Shown here in pieces: positions 12,801 to 23,908 of a stretch of 64,000 bases of DNA (within the stretch, counting starts at the first letter, position 1; each line of letters opens with the position of its first letter). The stretch is from Silene conica (Eukaryota; Streptophyta; Magnoliopsida; Caryophyllales; Caryophyllaceae). The position numbers were made by a program, and so were the translations under genes. The notes beneath the pieces are model-generated. The model was not told the origin of the DNA. It saw only the letters and a list, made by a program, of their open reading frames with translations, and searched no databases. The stretch is taken from contig CM055311.2 of NCBI GenBank assembly GCA_029255685.2, forward strand, positions 55,263,048 to 55,327,047, in the 5' to 3' direction.

Positions 12801-14930
12801 ATAAATTTGAGTTAAATACTTATAACTTAAATGTAATAATCCTTGCATGTTTTCATATTAGCGGGTAGTCTTGTAAATTATTAAAATATCCTGACGTGAA
12901 AAACACAATTAGGCCATTTAATCCAATAATATATGTTGTAGAATTTTATATTCATTTTAATAAAAGAAGAACTCTCGTAACCTTTGTTTAACTAGGAGGA
13001 ACACACATGAACAAAATTCCTGAAAAACAAAACTTTTACAATCCAAAAATGGAAAAACCAAATAAACATTAAAAAGAAATAAGTTCGTATAACTTCACTT
13101 GAGTTAAGTTTTATATTCAGTTAAACCAAATTAAGTGCAAATGAAAATAATCTTGGTTATTATTATTACATCATAATCATAAATTATTACAAATTTGTAG
13201 AGTAGATTCCATAAATTTGAGTTAAATACTTATTACTTAAATGTAATAATCCTTGCATGTTTTCATAGTACGCGGGTAGTCTTGTAAATTATTAAAAGAT
13301 CCTGACGTGAAAAACACAATTAGGCCATTTAATCCAATGATAAATGTTGTAGAATTTTATATTCATTTTAATAAAAGAATAACTCTCGTAACCTTTCTTT
13401 AACTAGGAGGAACACACGTGAACAAAATTCCCGAAAAACAAACTTTTACAATCCCAAAATGGAAAAACCAAATAAACATTAAAAAAAAGCTCGTATAACT
13501 TCACTTGAGTTAAGTTTTATATTCAGTTAAACAAAATTAAGTGCAAATGAACATAATCTTGGATATTATTATTGCATCATAATCATAATTTATTACAAAT
13601 TTGTTGTGTAGATTCCATAAATTTGAGTTAAATACTTAGCTTATTACTTAAATGTAATAATCGTTGCATGTTTTTATAGTACGCGGGTAGTCTTGTAAAT
13701 TATTCAAAGATCCTGACTTGAAAAACACAATTAGGCCATTTAATCCAATAATAAATGTTGTAGAATTTTATATTCATTTTAATAAAAGAAGAACTCTCGT
13801 AACCTTTCTTTAATTAGGAGGAACACACATGAACAAAATTCCGGAAAAACTAAACTTTTACAATCCAAAAATGGAAAAACCAAATAAACATTAAAAAAAA
13901 TAAGTTCGTATAACTTCACTTGAGTTAAGTTTTATATTCAGTTAAACCAAATTAAGTGCAAATGAAAATAATCTTGGATATTATTATTACATCATAATCA
14001 TAAATTATTACAAATTTGTAGAGTAGATTCCATAAATTTGAGTTAAATACTTATTACTTAAATGTAATAATCCTTGCATGTTTTCATAGTACGCGGGTAG
14101 TCTTGTAAATTATTAAAAGATCCTGACGTGAAAAACACAATTAGGCCATTTAATCCAATAATAAATGTTGTAGAATTTTATATTCATTTTAATAAAAGAA
14201 GAACTCTCGTAACCTTTCTTTAACTAGGAGGAACACACATGAACAAAATTCCTGAAAAACTAAACTTTTACAATCCAAAAATGGAAAAACCAAATAAACA
14301 TTAAAAAAAAAGCTCGTATAACTTCACTTGAGTTAAGTTTTATATTCAGTTAAACAAAATTAAGTGCAAATGAACATAATCTTGGATATTATTATTACAA
14401 CATAATCATAAATTATTACAAATTTGTAGAGTAGATTACACAAATTTGAGTTAAATACTTATTACTTAAATGTAATAATCCTTGCATGTTTTCATAGTAC
14501 GCGGGTAGTCTTGTAAATTATTAAAAGATCTTGACGTGAAAAATACAATTACGACATTTAATCTAATTAGTAAGTCTTGCTTGCGACGGGTAACCATTTG
14601 TGACGGATATTTTGTGAGATAATATGGATATAAAATGAGTTAGTGGAGAAAGGGGACCACATGAATAGTGTTGGACAAAGAGAAAAAGTGGGTATTTTAT
14701 GAGAGAAAACAGTATCCGTCACAAGTTTGCGACAAATAGTGCCGTTGCAAATAAGAATTTGTGTAATCCAATAGTAAATATAGTGGAATTTTATATTCAT
14801 TTTTATGAAAGAATTAAGAACGCGCGTGAACGTTTCTTTAACTAAGAGGAACACACCTGAAAAAGTTCCCCGAAAACTAAACTTCGACAATCCAAAAATG
14901 GAAAAACCAAATAAACATTAAAAATTAAAT
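9877..14930. repeat. tandem array of twelve ~405-bp units ending at the ubiquitin-L40 promoter
   Basis: Twelve direct repeats, with the word AATCTTGG at 9891, 10300, 10711, 11119, 11522, 11927, 12332, 12739, 13149, 13555, 13970 and 14379, so the period is 403-415 bp. Units are AT-rich and highly similar; those starting at 11522, 11927 and 12332 are the most alike. Each has an A-run, a GGAGGAACACAC segment and a CCATTTAATCCAAT segment. The last unit carries a 198-bp insertion and then runs directly into the promoter of the gene at 15070. No coding potential is seen. The first unit abuts the truncated LINE. Confidence 0.95.
14566..14763. mobile_element. small inverted-repeat element (MITE) inside the last array unit
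   Basis: The last tandem unit is interrupted by about 198 bp absent from the other eleven. The ends are imperfect inverted repeats (TCTTGCTTGCGACGG at the left; the reverse of the right end reads TTCTTATTTGCAACGG), each followed inward by a TGTGACGGAT-like word. TAATCTA and TAATCCA flank it as a probable 7-bp duplication with one mismatch. Ends and superfamily are uncertain. Confidence 0.55.
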
Positions 14931-14996
14931 CTACAAAAATTAAATTCCGTGTTCACCAAGGTGAAACTTTATACCTTGGAGAAAGGTTTTCCTGTC

Positions 14997-15004
14997 TATA
15001 TATA
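14997..15004 (+). promoter_or_regulatory. TATA box of the ubiquitin-L40 gene
   Basis: TATATATA within CTATATATAC, 66 bp upstream of the ATG at 15070 and about 70 bp after the end of the tandem array. A pyrimidine-rich leader follows (CTTCTTTTATTCTTTTATTC), typical of plant housekeeping transcripts. Assigned by position only. Confidence 0.6.
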
Positions 15005-15069
15005 CTTCTCTACCATTTTCAACTGTCTCGCCATCTAACTTCTTTTATTCTTTTATTCACAAAAAAAAA

Positions 15070-15756
<687 letters not shown>

Positions 15757-16667
15757 AAATCTGAGATTGGAGCAACATATTATCTACTACTGGTCTACTA
15801 CTGCGTATCGAATTAATCTAATTACGTAGCTTGGTTTTGTTAGTCGTGTTGTTAATCGTGTTGAAAAGAGAAGTCATGATGCTAAGTTTTAAGGGAGGAG
15901 CCTCTGGTTTCTGTGTTTTCCGTAATAATAATTGGATTGGTTTGTGGTTTGGTTTATTTTCGGAGTTGAATTTTAACTGTTGGGATTTGCTCATTTGCAT
16001 GTATTTATCGAGTTTCATTCACAAAATAATATATATAAATGCAAACAGGTTGAATTTATTATCATCGCAAATGAAGTAATTGAGTTGATATTTCGCATAA
16101 TTTACAAACGATCGAAACATGTAAAATTAGAAACGTACTTCCGATAGAAAGCATACAAATTAGCCTGAATTTCAATCAATATATGCAATACGATACCTGT
16201 TTTAGTGTTATTAAAAAACATGATTGGGTAAGTTGCAAAATAGGTAAAAATAAACTACCCCCATGTCGCCGATGTCGGAGTGGCAGTATGAAACATATAC
16301 TGTGTTTAAAGTCGATATTGGTAAAATTCATTATCATCGTACTCCTCCTTCATTTTAGCTTCTTTGAATCTGAAACTTTCAGGCTGTTTTCGGGTTTATT
16401 TTCAAGGAGCGCCCGCGTTGTGATTATGGCTGGAGCTGTGCGTCTGTTGGTCGTTAGCTATCATGGGTTTCGGTTGTCTGCTTAATTGTGGTGTTTGGGC
16501 AATGGGAATGGTTTGTTGGTGTTAGCTAAATGCTTGAGTCGTGTAATAAGATTGTGCGTGAGCTTGGAAGTTCATGGCTGGTTGTTGGGACTGTTAATAT
16601 ATCGGGAGTGGGGACCATATATTATCGGAATAAGTAAGAGTATTAACAAAATGTCGAATGGACCGAT
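15757..16667. other. gene-free stretch after the ubiquitin-L40 gene
   Basis: This should hold the 3' UTR and terminator of the upstream gene; AATAAT and AATATATATAA words occur near 15920-16035 but no signal can be chosen with confidence. Short open frames here show no recognisable domain. Nothing else is seen. Confidence 0.5.
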
Positions 16668-16870
16668 CACAAATTCTCATTTGCGACGGTTAAACTTGCC
16701 AATGGTCAAATAATACCCATGTGAGTTAGATAAGACAATATTTAGGTACCTACTAAGTAGCAAATAGTTTTGTCTTATTCACCCATAAAGTTAATACTTA
16801 ATCCATCATAAACTTGTGACGGATATAACGTCTCAAAGGAGACATGCTGGTTCCAAATAAGGCATTCTCA
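16668..16870. mobile_element. MITE-like inverted-repeat element, same family as 14566-14763
   Basis: It begins CACAAATTCTCATTTGCGACGG, close to the reversed right end of the element at 14566-14763, and contains the same TGTGACGGATAT word near its other end. The right terminus reads GGTTCCAAATAAGGCATTCT, roughly the inverse of the left. Borders are approximate and no target duplication was confirmed. Confidence 0.45.
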
Positions 16871-17044
16871 TCCTCGTTGCCTTTATTTAGGTATCAAAAT
16901 GCTACCAGCTTTCATTAAAAATTTGTCAATTTAATGTTGTTTACATTTTTGCGGGCAAAATACTAATATTCTTGTATCGACATTCATAATACAAAAAAAG
17001 ACCAAGCCTTTATACGTAGTACGAACTACCAAGTATGCTAGTTT

Positions 17045-17280
17045 TTAAACCCACCTACGAAAGGTCGCCGACGTTTTAGAACGAATCGTCGACGAAATAA
17101 AAAAAAAAGGGACGAGCTTGCCCTTTACCTTCCCAAAACCTCTCAAATTCAAAACACTAAACCCACCCAAACCCCTCACCCACCTCACGCACCACCACCA
17201 CCACCACCGCACGCACCACCACCACCGCACCACCACCACTGTCGAGGAGCACCGCCAACACCACCGCACGCGGTACAAGG
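17045..17280 (+). other. possible 5' leader exon of the PMD gene
   Basis: A C-rich stretch with CCAC/CACC repeats ends at CGGTACAAG followed by GTTAGTTTTTTT, a plausible splice donor. The PMD reading frame starts immediately after AAATGCAG at 18168-18175, a plausible acceptor. The stretch from ~17280 to 18175 is T-rich, as plant introns are. The histidine-rich translation of the CACCAC run is not considered a real protein. Inference only. Confidence 0.35.
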
Positions 17281-17564
17281 TTAGTTTTTTTTCTTTTATT
17301 TTAATTAGTCTTAATTAGACTTGTATTATGTTTTTGTTGTTATTGTTAATGTTAATTAGGTTGGATTTGTTAGTTTTAATGTTAATTGTTAATGTTTTTG
17401 TTGTTTTTGTTATTTTTTCAACTTTTGATTCATAATTTGTGTTATTGTTTGTTGTTGTTCTTGTTAGTTGTAATTTACATTGTTGTTAGTATTGTTGTTG
17501 TTGTTAGTTGTATTGTTGCATTTGAATTAATCGAAAAGTAGAAAATCCAATTGAGGGAGGGGGT

Positions 17565-17870
17565 TGGACGTGTGGTTTGCACGGCTTGGGTGGGTGAGGA
17601 CGTAAAAAACGGACGTCCCTCATTGTGAGGGACGTGTGGGTTGGACGTCTTTGTGGGGTGAGGACGTGAGAGAAGAACGTCCTAGGTGGGTTAGGACGTG
17701 TGAATTAACGGTCCATGTTGGTGATGGACGTGGGATTCAATTCGCACGTCCGTGGTGGTGTTGGACGTGTGTTTCTCACGTCTTATAGTGGTATAGACGT
17801 GTGGATTTCATGTCCTTCCATGGTTTGGACGTGAAATCAACATGTCCTTCAATGGTTCGGAAATTTTTTT
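17565..17870. repeat. array of about eight hairpin units with ACGTCC/GGACGT stems
   Basis: A minisatellite of ~33-40 bp units, each a short inverted repeat: a left arm like ACGTCC, a G/T-rich loop and a right arm like GGACGT(G). Examples are 17613-17622 with 17626-17635 (10 bp perfect), 17677-17684 with 17692-17699 (8 bp), 17745-17751 with 17763-17769 (7 bp), and 17777-17787 with 17792-17801 (one bulge). The bases next to the shared core differ between units but remain complementary within a unit. It lies in the probable leader intron of the PMD gene. Confidence 0.8.
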
Positions 17871-18175
17871 TTTGTTTTAACCGTATATTTTCAATTTAAT
17901 AGTTAAATGTTATAATTTTTTCATTAAAAGTTTTTAATCTTGTATGTAATTGTATAAAAAGTTGTTAATTTTGTATTTAAATGGATAATTTATATTATTT
18001 AAGTTGTTAATTTTGTGTAATTTTGATTTTATTTTGTATTATTTAAGTATTTATGAAAATTTCTTTAATTTTGATAATTTTGTGTATTTTTTATTTTATT
18101 TTTTATTATGTTAGTTTATTAATACAATTTGTTTAATTATATTAATTTAACGTTGTTCTAATCTCGTAAATGCAG

Positions 18176-20166
18176 ATGTCTTACAGTGAAGATGTTATCA
18201 TGACTACAATGGGCGGTATGCCAGGCCGAAGAGTGACGGGGTCTAAGCGGTGTGTCCCGATAGAATCAGAAGCAGCAGCAGCAGCAGCGCCACGACCTGG
18301 TCGGGGAGGTAGGGGAGGTAGGGGTAGGGGTAGGGGAAAGGGTCTACTAATCAGGTCTCCCGACCCTACTCCTGAGCACGAGCTTCAGCTACCGAGAGCG
18401 TTTTTCCGGGACCGAGTTAGTAGTTCCGAGGACGAGGAGGTGGAGCAGTTTAGGGTTGTGACCCCAGAGGATGATGATGATGTTGATGATGACGACGATG
18501 AGGAGGAGGAGGAGGAGGACGACTCCCACTTTTTGGACGAGGGGGCAGCTGATCGACCACGTAAGATGGTGGTACGTGATGGTAGCGGCCGACATAGGCC
18601 ATTTGTGGAGGGTGCCTCTAGTAGCACGGGGGGGAGGAAGAAGACTCCGGATCTTTCCTGGCGTCTTACCGGTCCGGTTAAGGGGGGGGGGGTCCGTCTG
18701 TAATTAGTGTCATACGTAGCTTTGGTGGCCACGTAGCTTGCAGTTGTTGGACGGATCAGGGAAGCGTGAGATCGTGGCTTTTGTGCTACGAGAGCCCGGG
18801 TGCCTTGGAGAAGATGAGTAAGATGAAGAATCGTTCTTCGGTGATGGTGAGAGTTGTCGAGACCGGGCTTGATCATCTTAGGTCCTCTTTGACCACCGGG
18901 TTGGATGAGAACCTTATCAGTGCGTTCGTTGAGAGGTGGCAGCCGGACAACAACACTTTTCACATGCCGTTTGGTGAGATTACGATACTGTTGCACGAAG
19001 TTCACTGGATCCTCGGCATACGGGTGGATGGCGCTAGGGTTATGGACGAGGGTGATACGAGGGGGGGAGATTGGTTTTAAGGGGAAGTTGGCGGCCTTGT
19101 TCGGCATGGACGTGAAGGACGTGAGAGAACCCTTTTACAAGGGAGGTGGGATTTTAGTGAATATGCTGATGGAGCTTGCGGAGAAGGGGAGCCACCATGA
19201 CTCCCGACGATCTTACATGATGTTGTTGGTTGGACAGACTTTGTTCACCGACAAGTCCAGTGATAGGGTTGTTGCTTGTATGTTGTCGTTGTTCGATGAG
19301 TTAGATGATATCGGCGGCTATGCTTGGGGGCCGCGACATTGGCGTACCTGTACCGACAGTTAGGGATGCCTTCGCGTAGGGAGGCAGCTAGGGTTAGCGG
19401 TTGTTTGCCGTTGCTCCAGGCTTGGATTTACGAGTACTTTCCGACGTTCAGGCCTCACTCGGGATATTATGTTGAGGGACGACCACTTGTCGAAGCTTGG
19501 TCACAGGTTCCTAGGTTTAGGAGAGATGCGGCGCTGTTGGAGCAGCACAGGCAGAGGTTGGACGGGCTGAGGACGGAGCACGTCCCGTGGCTCCCTTACG
19601 GTGTTAGCCCACACAGGGCTTGTCGTACTTCGCTTTACACAGGCGTGATTAGGTTTCTGGATATAGTGGAGTCGTACCAGCCTGATAGGTGTCTCCGTTA
19701 GTACGGTTATGTTCAGGTTATCCCGAACCCTATGCGGTATCCAGCTGTCGAGATGCGTCCGGCAAAGCCGTCTCAGGGTTACAGGCTGTCGTACGGTGAT
19801 AGTGCTGATTTGGATTGGGGTTTGAAAGAGGCTGAGCTTGTGTTGAGGCACCGTCATGACCGGGCATTGATGCCGTTTCAGTGTGATCTACGCTACATGA
19901 GCTGGTATAAGAAGATTTCTCACCCATACTTCTACCCCCCTGCACGCCGTGTTCAGATGCGCTCACTCCCTTTCAGCGAGGAGCCAGAGGTTGGCCGAGC
20001 TGTTACTCGTCATTTCTCAGAGATTTACAGTCAGCCCCCCAACCGAAAGTGGCAGTACGTGCGGCCCTTGGTGAATGAGATGGAGTGGTTCTTCATAACA
20101 AAGCCAGACGTTGAGGACGTTGTTGCTGATGATGATGATGGTGGTGGTGATGACCAGACCCCGTAG
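18176..20166 (+). pseudogene. plant mobile domain (PMD, MAIN-like) protein gene, frameshifted
   Basis: Protein with the PMD domain found in MAIN/MAIL1-like proteins and in many transposons. The chosen ATG is at 18176, just after a probable splice acceptor. The N-terminus has an RG-rich stretch (GRGGRGGRGRGRGKG) and a long Asp/Glu run near 18470-18530. PMD signatures follow: WQPDNNTFHMPFGEITILLHEVHWILGI near 18940-19020, YRQLGMPSRREAA near 19350 and a W-rich C-terminal part with RKWQYVRPLVNEMEWFF. The frame is lost at G runs at 18682-18692, 19061-19067 and 19326-19330, and TAG occurs at 19699. The three shifts look like single-base length changes in homopolymers, so recent decay or sequencing error are both possible. 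It converges with the MULE transposase, suggesting one element. Confidence 0.75.
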
Positions 20167-20387
20167 TTTTTTTAGTTTTCTTATGTATTGACTTTTTTAG
20201 TTGTGTTTTTTATGGACTTTTTAAGTTGTGTTTTGTATGGATATTTTAATATTTATTAGGAACTCGTAGTTTTTTTTAATTGAAATAGATTTTTATTAAT
20301 AGTAACTTAATCAAAACATAGCTTACATCGTACATTAATTAAAACACATCAAACATAAATCGTAATTAGAACATAGTTTTACAAAAC
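20167..20387. other. short spacer between convergent PMD and MULE genes
   Basis: An AT-rich 220-bp spacer that must contain both 3' ends. A short near-repeat (TTTTTAGTTGTGTTTT / TTTTTAAGTTGTGTTTT near 20195-20235) occurs on the PMD side. No other feature seen. Confidence 0.6.
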
Positions 20388-21464
20388 TTAATTATCTTCG
20401 GATGATGAAGATGAAGAATCCAGATCTCCTTCGTAATCTCCAGCTTCAATTTCTTCAGGTTGGCTAGCCACGTATTGATCATATAACTCAATTACGCGGA
20501 GTTGGACATTTCCTAGGTTGAACACTCTACCGGCACATAAATCTGATAGTGTTGTGTAGTCTATCAAGGTTAGTATACGCCCAATATAGACAAGGAAATC
20601 ACAGTTTAACCTGCGAAACTCCCACATCTTCTCAGTTACAGTTTCATCAGAAACAACCTCGTCGGTAACAGCCGGAGTGAGGTTGGGGTTATCGGCTAGA
20701 ATGTTAAAAAGGTTGCCAATTGGAGGATTTTCTATCATGCCCCACACAGTGTCACTTGGACTGACTAGTTCAAGGCGAGACACTAGGTTTAAGTTTTGAC
20801 TCTTCAACCAAGACTTCAGGAGGGAATGAGAGGACTCTACCCGGGAAGTGGTCGTGTTACCGAGGTGGAAGTATTGGTTCGTATACAAAACAACGAACTT
20901 CTTCTTGTACATACCCCATGTTCTCATGACATAATCGGCCAACACTCCCCAATTTTCACAAAAAGCTTCCCATGCACTCCCAAACTCAGCAAGCGTGGAT
21001 GCATTGATCACGCGGTACCAACCGCTTTCTTTACTGTGCATTATCATGTCTTTGTACCAAATCAGCTTCTCCGAGTTTAGTGCTACTTTCTCCACGGCGC
21101 GGTTCAAATGCCAACGATACAAAATGTGAGAAGTGTCCGAATATAGGGACTCAATAGCGCGGATCAAGCCCAACTCTCGGTCAGTGAAAAGGGTAGGCAT
21201 AGGTGAACCCATAAGTAGCTCCTCTAATCTCCCCAACATCCACCCATAAGATGTATCATTTTCAGACGGAAGGAACACAATGGCAATTAAAAAGGAGCAT
21301 CCGACCGGTGTCACGCCAACGATCTCAATAAGTGCAATCTTCAAAACGTTGGTCTTGTAGGTAGCGTCGATAAGAGCCACATGTGGGTAAGCACGGAAAA
21401 GTTTGACGGATTCTGGATGAGCCATAAACACATGATTTAACTCCTTCGAATCGGGATCTGATAC
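20388..21464 (-). pseudogene. MULE transposase, C-terminal part (split by LTR element)
   Basis: Catalytic half of a Mutator-like transposase, reading on the - strand from 21464 to 20388. MULE domain landmarks are VALIDATYKTNVLKIALIEIVGV (first Asp), LFTDRELGLIRAIE (second Asp), ILYRWHLNRAV, and SRVESSHSLLKSWL, whose Glu is a candidate third acidic residue. The tail is acidic and serine-rich, and no SWIM zinc finger is visible. The frame has no stop. It joins in frame with 44301-44948 when the 22.8-kb insertion and one GTGCC copy are removed. The first residues upstream of 21465 come from LTR sequence and are not part of the protein. Confidence 0.85.
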
Positions 21465-21469
21465 GTGCC
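21465..21469. repeat. target-site duplication GTGCC (left copy of LARD insertion)
   Basis: GTGCC immediately precedes the LTR start TGTAACATCCC and recurs at 44296-44300 right after the second LTR ends in TTTTACA. The duplication falls inside the MULE transposase codons, and removing the insertion restores that frame. Confidence 0.95.
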
Positions 21470-22489
21470 TGTAACATCCCAATATTTCGGGATTCGGAAG
21501 TTTAAAGATTTTAAGTTCAAGTTCGAGAAATAATTTATATTTCGTAATTCTTGGTATTTCATTTAAATAACCGATTAATTTATGTGGGAATATTTAAAAG
21601 GATTTAAATAAGATTTTAATTAATTGCGTAATTTACGTCTTAGCAATTTAATTTCATAGTCCGGAAATATTTATATCGTCTTAAGTTTATAGTTACCTTA
21701 AGTCGGTGTTTTTAGCTTAAACCGTCTTAAAACTTGTCATATGGGCCTAACTTGTTAATGGACCCATTTTCCTTCTTTTTCCTCACAAAACCCTAACCCC
21801 ATCATCTTCTACCTCCCTCCTTCATTTCATTTTTCAGATTTGTAACAAACACCATTTTAGTTTTCTCCTCCAAACCTTAAAACTCTCATAAAATCCTCAT
21901 TTCTTATCCGATTGAGACGATTTTCGCGGCCACGGATTCCTCTTCTCGCCCTCCATCTTTCTAGGTAAGTTTTTACCCAAAATAATTCCGTCTTATGATC
22001 TGGCCGTGACTCTAAGGTCACGTTTTTCGAGATTTAAGGGGTTTGTTGTGTTCCTAGTGCGGACTTGGACAAAAGGAGCAGCTTGGAGTCGGATTCATGT
22101 TGGTTTAAGAAGCTAAAAGGTGACAATAATGAGATAACTCGGCCTTTGTGTGAATATTAGCACCCTTGTTGTGATTCTTGTGTTAGTTTCTGATTTTTAT
22201 TAATGTTCATTGTTCAAAGGACTTAGTAACATGTTTAGGATGTCTAATATGTGAAGAATTCATGCTTTAAGATGTTGTTATATGTTCTTAAGTTCATTTT
22301 CAGTTTTTCACATTTTGCGACGGATACTTGTTAAATTCGTTTGAGGATTGTTATGGGACTTGTTTGCTGCTAGATAGGTTGTATTTGATGATTAGTAATG
22401 TTGGGTAAACATCATGTGTAGCAATTTAGAAGTTTGTATGTCGATTTATGAAGTTTTCAAACATATTGCGATTTGCGAAATTTCGTTAC

Positions 22490-22875
22490 AGGCTCTCTGA
22501 GCCGGTCGACCGACCGGCCGCCGGTCAACCGGCTGGGAGTGCGTATTGTGTGTTTTTCGTAATTTTGAGAAATTGGCCTTGGACTGCCAGCCGGCCGACC
22601 GGCTGCCTGCCGACCGGCTGGTAGTCAATTGGTATTGTGTTGCTTTGCGAAAACTTAAGAAGAAAGGGAGCCCAGCCGGCAGACCGGCCGCCTGCCAGCC
22701 GGCTGAGAGTGCATATGGGTTGGTTTACGAAATAGAGAAGGCTAGGGAAATGGAGTCCCAGCCGGCCGACCGGCTGGGAGTCCTTTGTGATGTTTCATTG
22801 TTTTTGAAAAGGGCATAGGCTGAGGGGATTGCCAGCCGGCCGACCGGCTGCCTGCCGACCGGTTGGGAATCCCTG
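22490..22875. repeat. CCGGCCGACCGG inverted-repeat cluster in LTR
   Basis: Five GC-rich inverted repeats are embedded in otherwise AT-moderate LTR. Each has a shared CCGG/GACCGG centre and outer arms that differ between units but pair within a unit. One example is GGATTGCCAGCCGG (22838-22851), which roughly matches the reverse of CCGGTTGGGAATCC further right. The 3' LTR has four such units (42446-42730). Confidence 0.75.
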
Positions 22876-23021
22876 AAGGCTGTTTTATGGTTTTCGATCG
22901 TAACTTTTAAACGGTTGATCGGTTTTAATTGAAATTCGTTTTGTATACCCGTGACATGTATTTGAGGTCCCCTGTGTGCGGGCAACACTATATTGGGTTC
23001 GGGAATGGAGTAAGGATAGAG

Positions 23022-23062
23022 ACCCCCCGGTCGGGTAACCGAAAGGGAAACCGGCTCTCCCT
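23022..23062 (+). promoter_or_regulatory. GTAA-loop hairpin A in LTR
   Basis: TCGG (23031-23034), loop GTAA (23035-23038) and CCGA (23039-23042) lie inside a conserved frame that starts GACCCCCC and ends GGGAAACCGGCTCTCC. The loop has GNRA form if transcribed. It lies ~125 bp before the 12-unit array. Confidence 0.6.
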
Positions 23063-23165
23063 CGTCTTAGTTCCCGGGATCAATTAAGTGTTGATTAGAG
23101 GTTTAAGAAGTTAGAACTATAGGTTAGTTTCTACCTTTGGATGTTAGTGGTTACATTGGTTGTCG

Positions 23166-23762
23166 CGTGGTGGGATATGTGTTAAGCTCACCTCTGGACC
23201 CACTACGTGTTTTATATGTCGCGTGACGGGATATGTGTTAAGTTCACCTCTGGACCCGTTACGTGTTTTGCTTGTGGCGTGTCAGGATATGTGTTAAGCT
23301 CACCTCTGGACCTGACACGTGATCGGTTGTCGTACACGGGATATGTGTTAAGCTCACCTCTGGACCCGTTGTGCGATAGCTGTGTATTGGGATATGTGTT
23401 AAGCTCACCTCTGGACCCAATACTTGTTTGTAGCATTGGGATATGTGTTAAGCTCACCTCTGGTCCCTTTGCTTATGAATGTATGTTGGGATATGTGTTA
23501 AGCTCACCTCTGGACCCGACATTTGTTTGTAGTGGGATATGTGTTAAGCTCACCTCTGGACCCATTACTGAATTGTGATTAGGGATATGTGTTAAGCTCA
23601 CCTCTGGACCCTTCTCTCGAATTGTATGTATAGGGATATGTGTTAAGTTCACCTCTGGAACCTTTACTTGATTTGCATGTTGGGATATGTGTTAAGTTCA
23701 CCTCTGGACCCGACATTGTTTGGTAGTGGGATATGTGTTAAGTTCACCTCTGGACCCATTGC
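23166..23762. repeat. 12-unit array of conserved loops with variable paired stems (5' LTR)
   Basis: Twelve copies of a conserved ~24-nt segment (it reads ATATGTGTTAAGCTCACC at its left part) separated by variable sequence. The flanks of each copy are complementary to each other: 23166-23174 with 23199-23207 (one G-T), 23278-23286 with 23311-23319 (perfect 9 bp), and 23384-23391 with 23416-23423 (perfect 8 bp). Stems differ from unit to unit; units 6, 9 and 10 pair poorly. The second copy of the array is at 43026-43621. It is not a coding repeat, since spacer lengths vary and shift frame. Confidence 0.92.
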
Positions 23763-23908
23763 CAGTGCTTATGTTATATCTGCTTGCCTAGGTTGGTATA
23801 GTGTCAGATATGCATGATGAAGTTGATGTTTATATTGTTTGAGATATAGTTTGTTCATCCAAGGCATTGGATGAATCTATGATCAGTTTCATAAATAGTT
23901 GGATTGAA

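Noticed and set aside
14567..14890. Minus-strand open frame over the end of the tandem array
   Set aside because: No domain, and it spans the border between a MITE and an array unit, so it is fortuitous.
17118..17318. Histidine-rich small protein
   Set aside because: It is the translation of a CACCAC simple repeat in a probable untranslated leader.
21465..21482. MULE C-terminal half starting with its own methionine at 21482
   Set aside because: Those first residues are encoded by LTR sequence; the true protein continues from the exon at 44301-44948.
23207..23578. A repeat protein with YVLSSPLDP units (also at 43068-43439)
   Set aside because: It is the chance translation of the non-coding 12-unit array; spacer lengths vary, the frame is not kept through all units, and it lies in an LTR with stems rather than codons conserved.
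23166..23762. CRISPR-like array (similar repeats with variable spacers)
   Set aside because: The genome is a plant's, there are no cas genes, spacing is irregular, and the variable parts are self-complementary flanks of each repeat rather than independent spacers.
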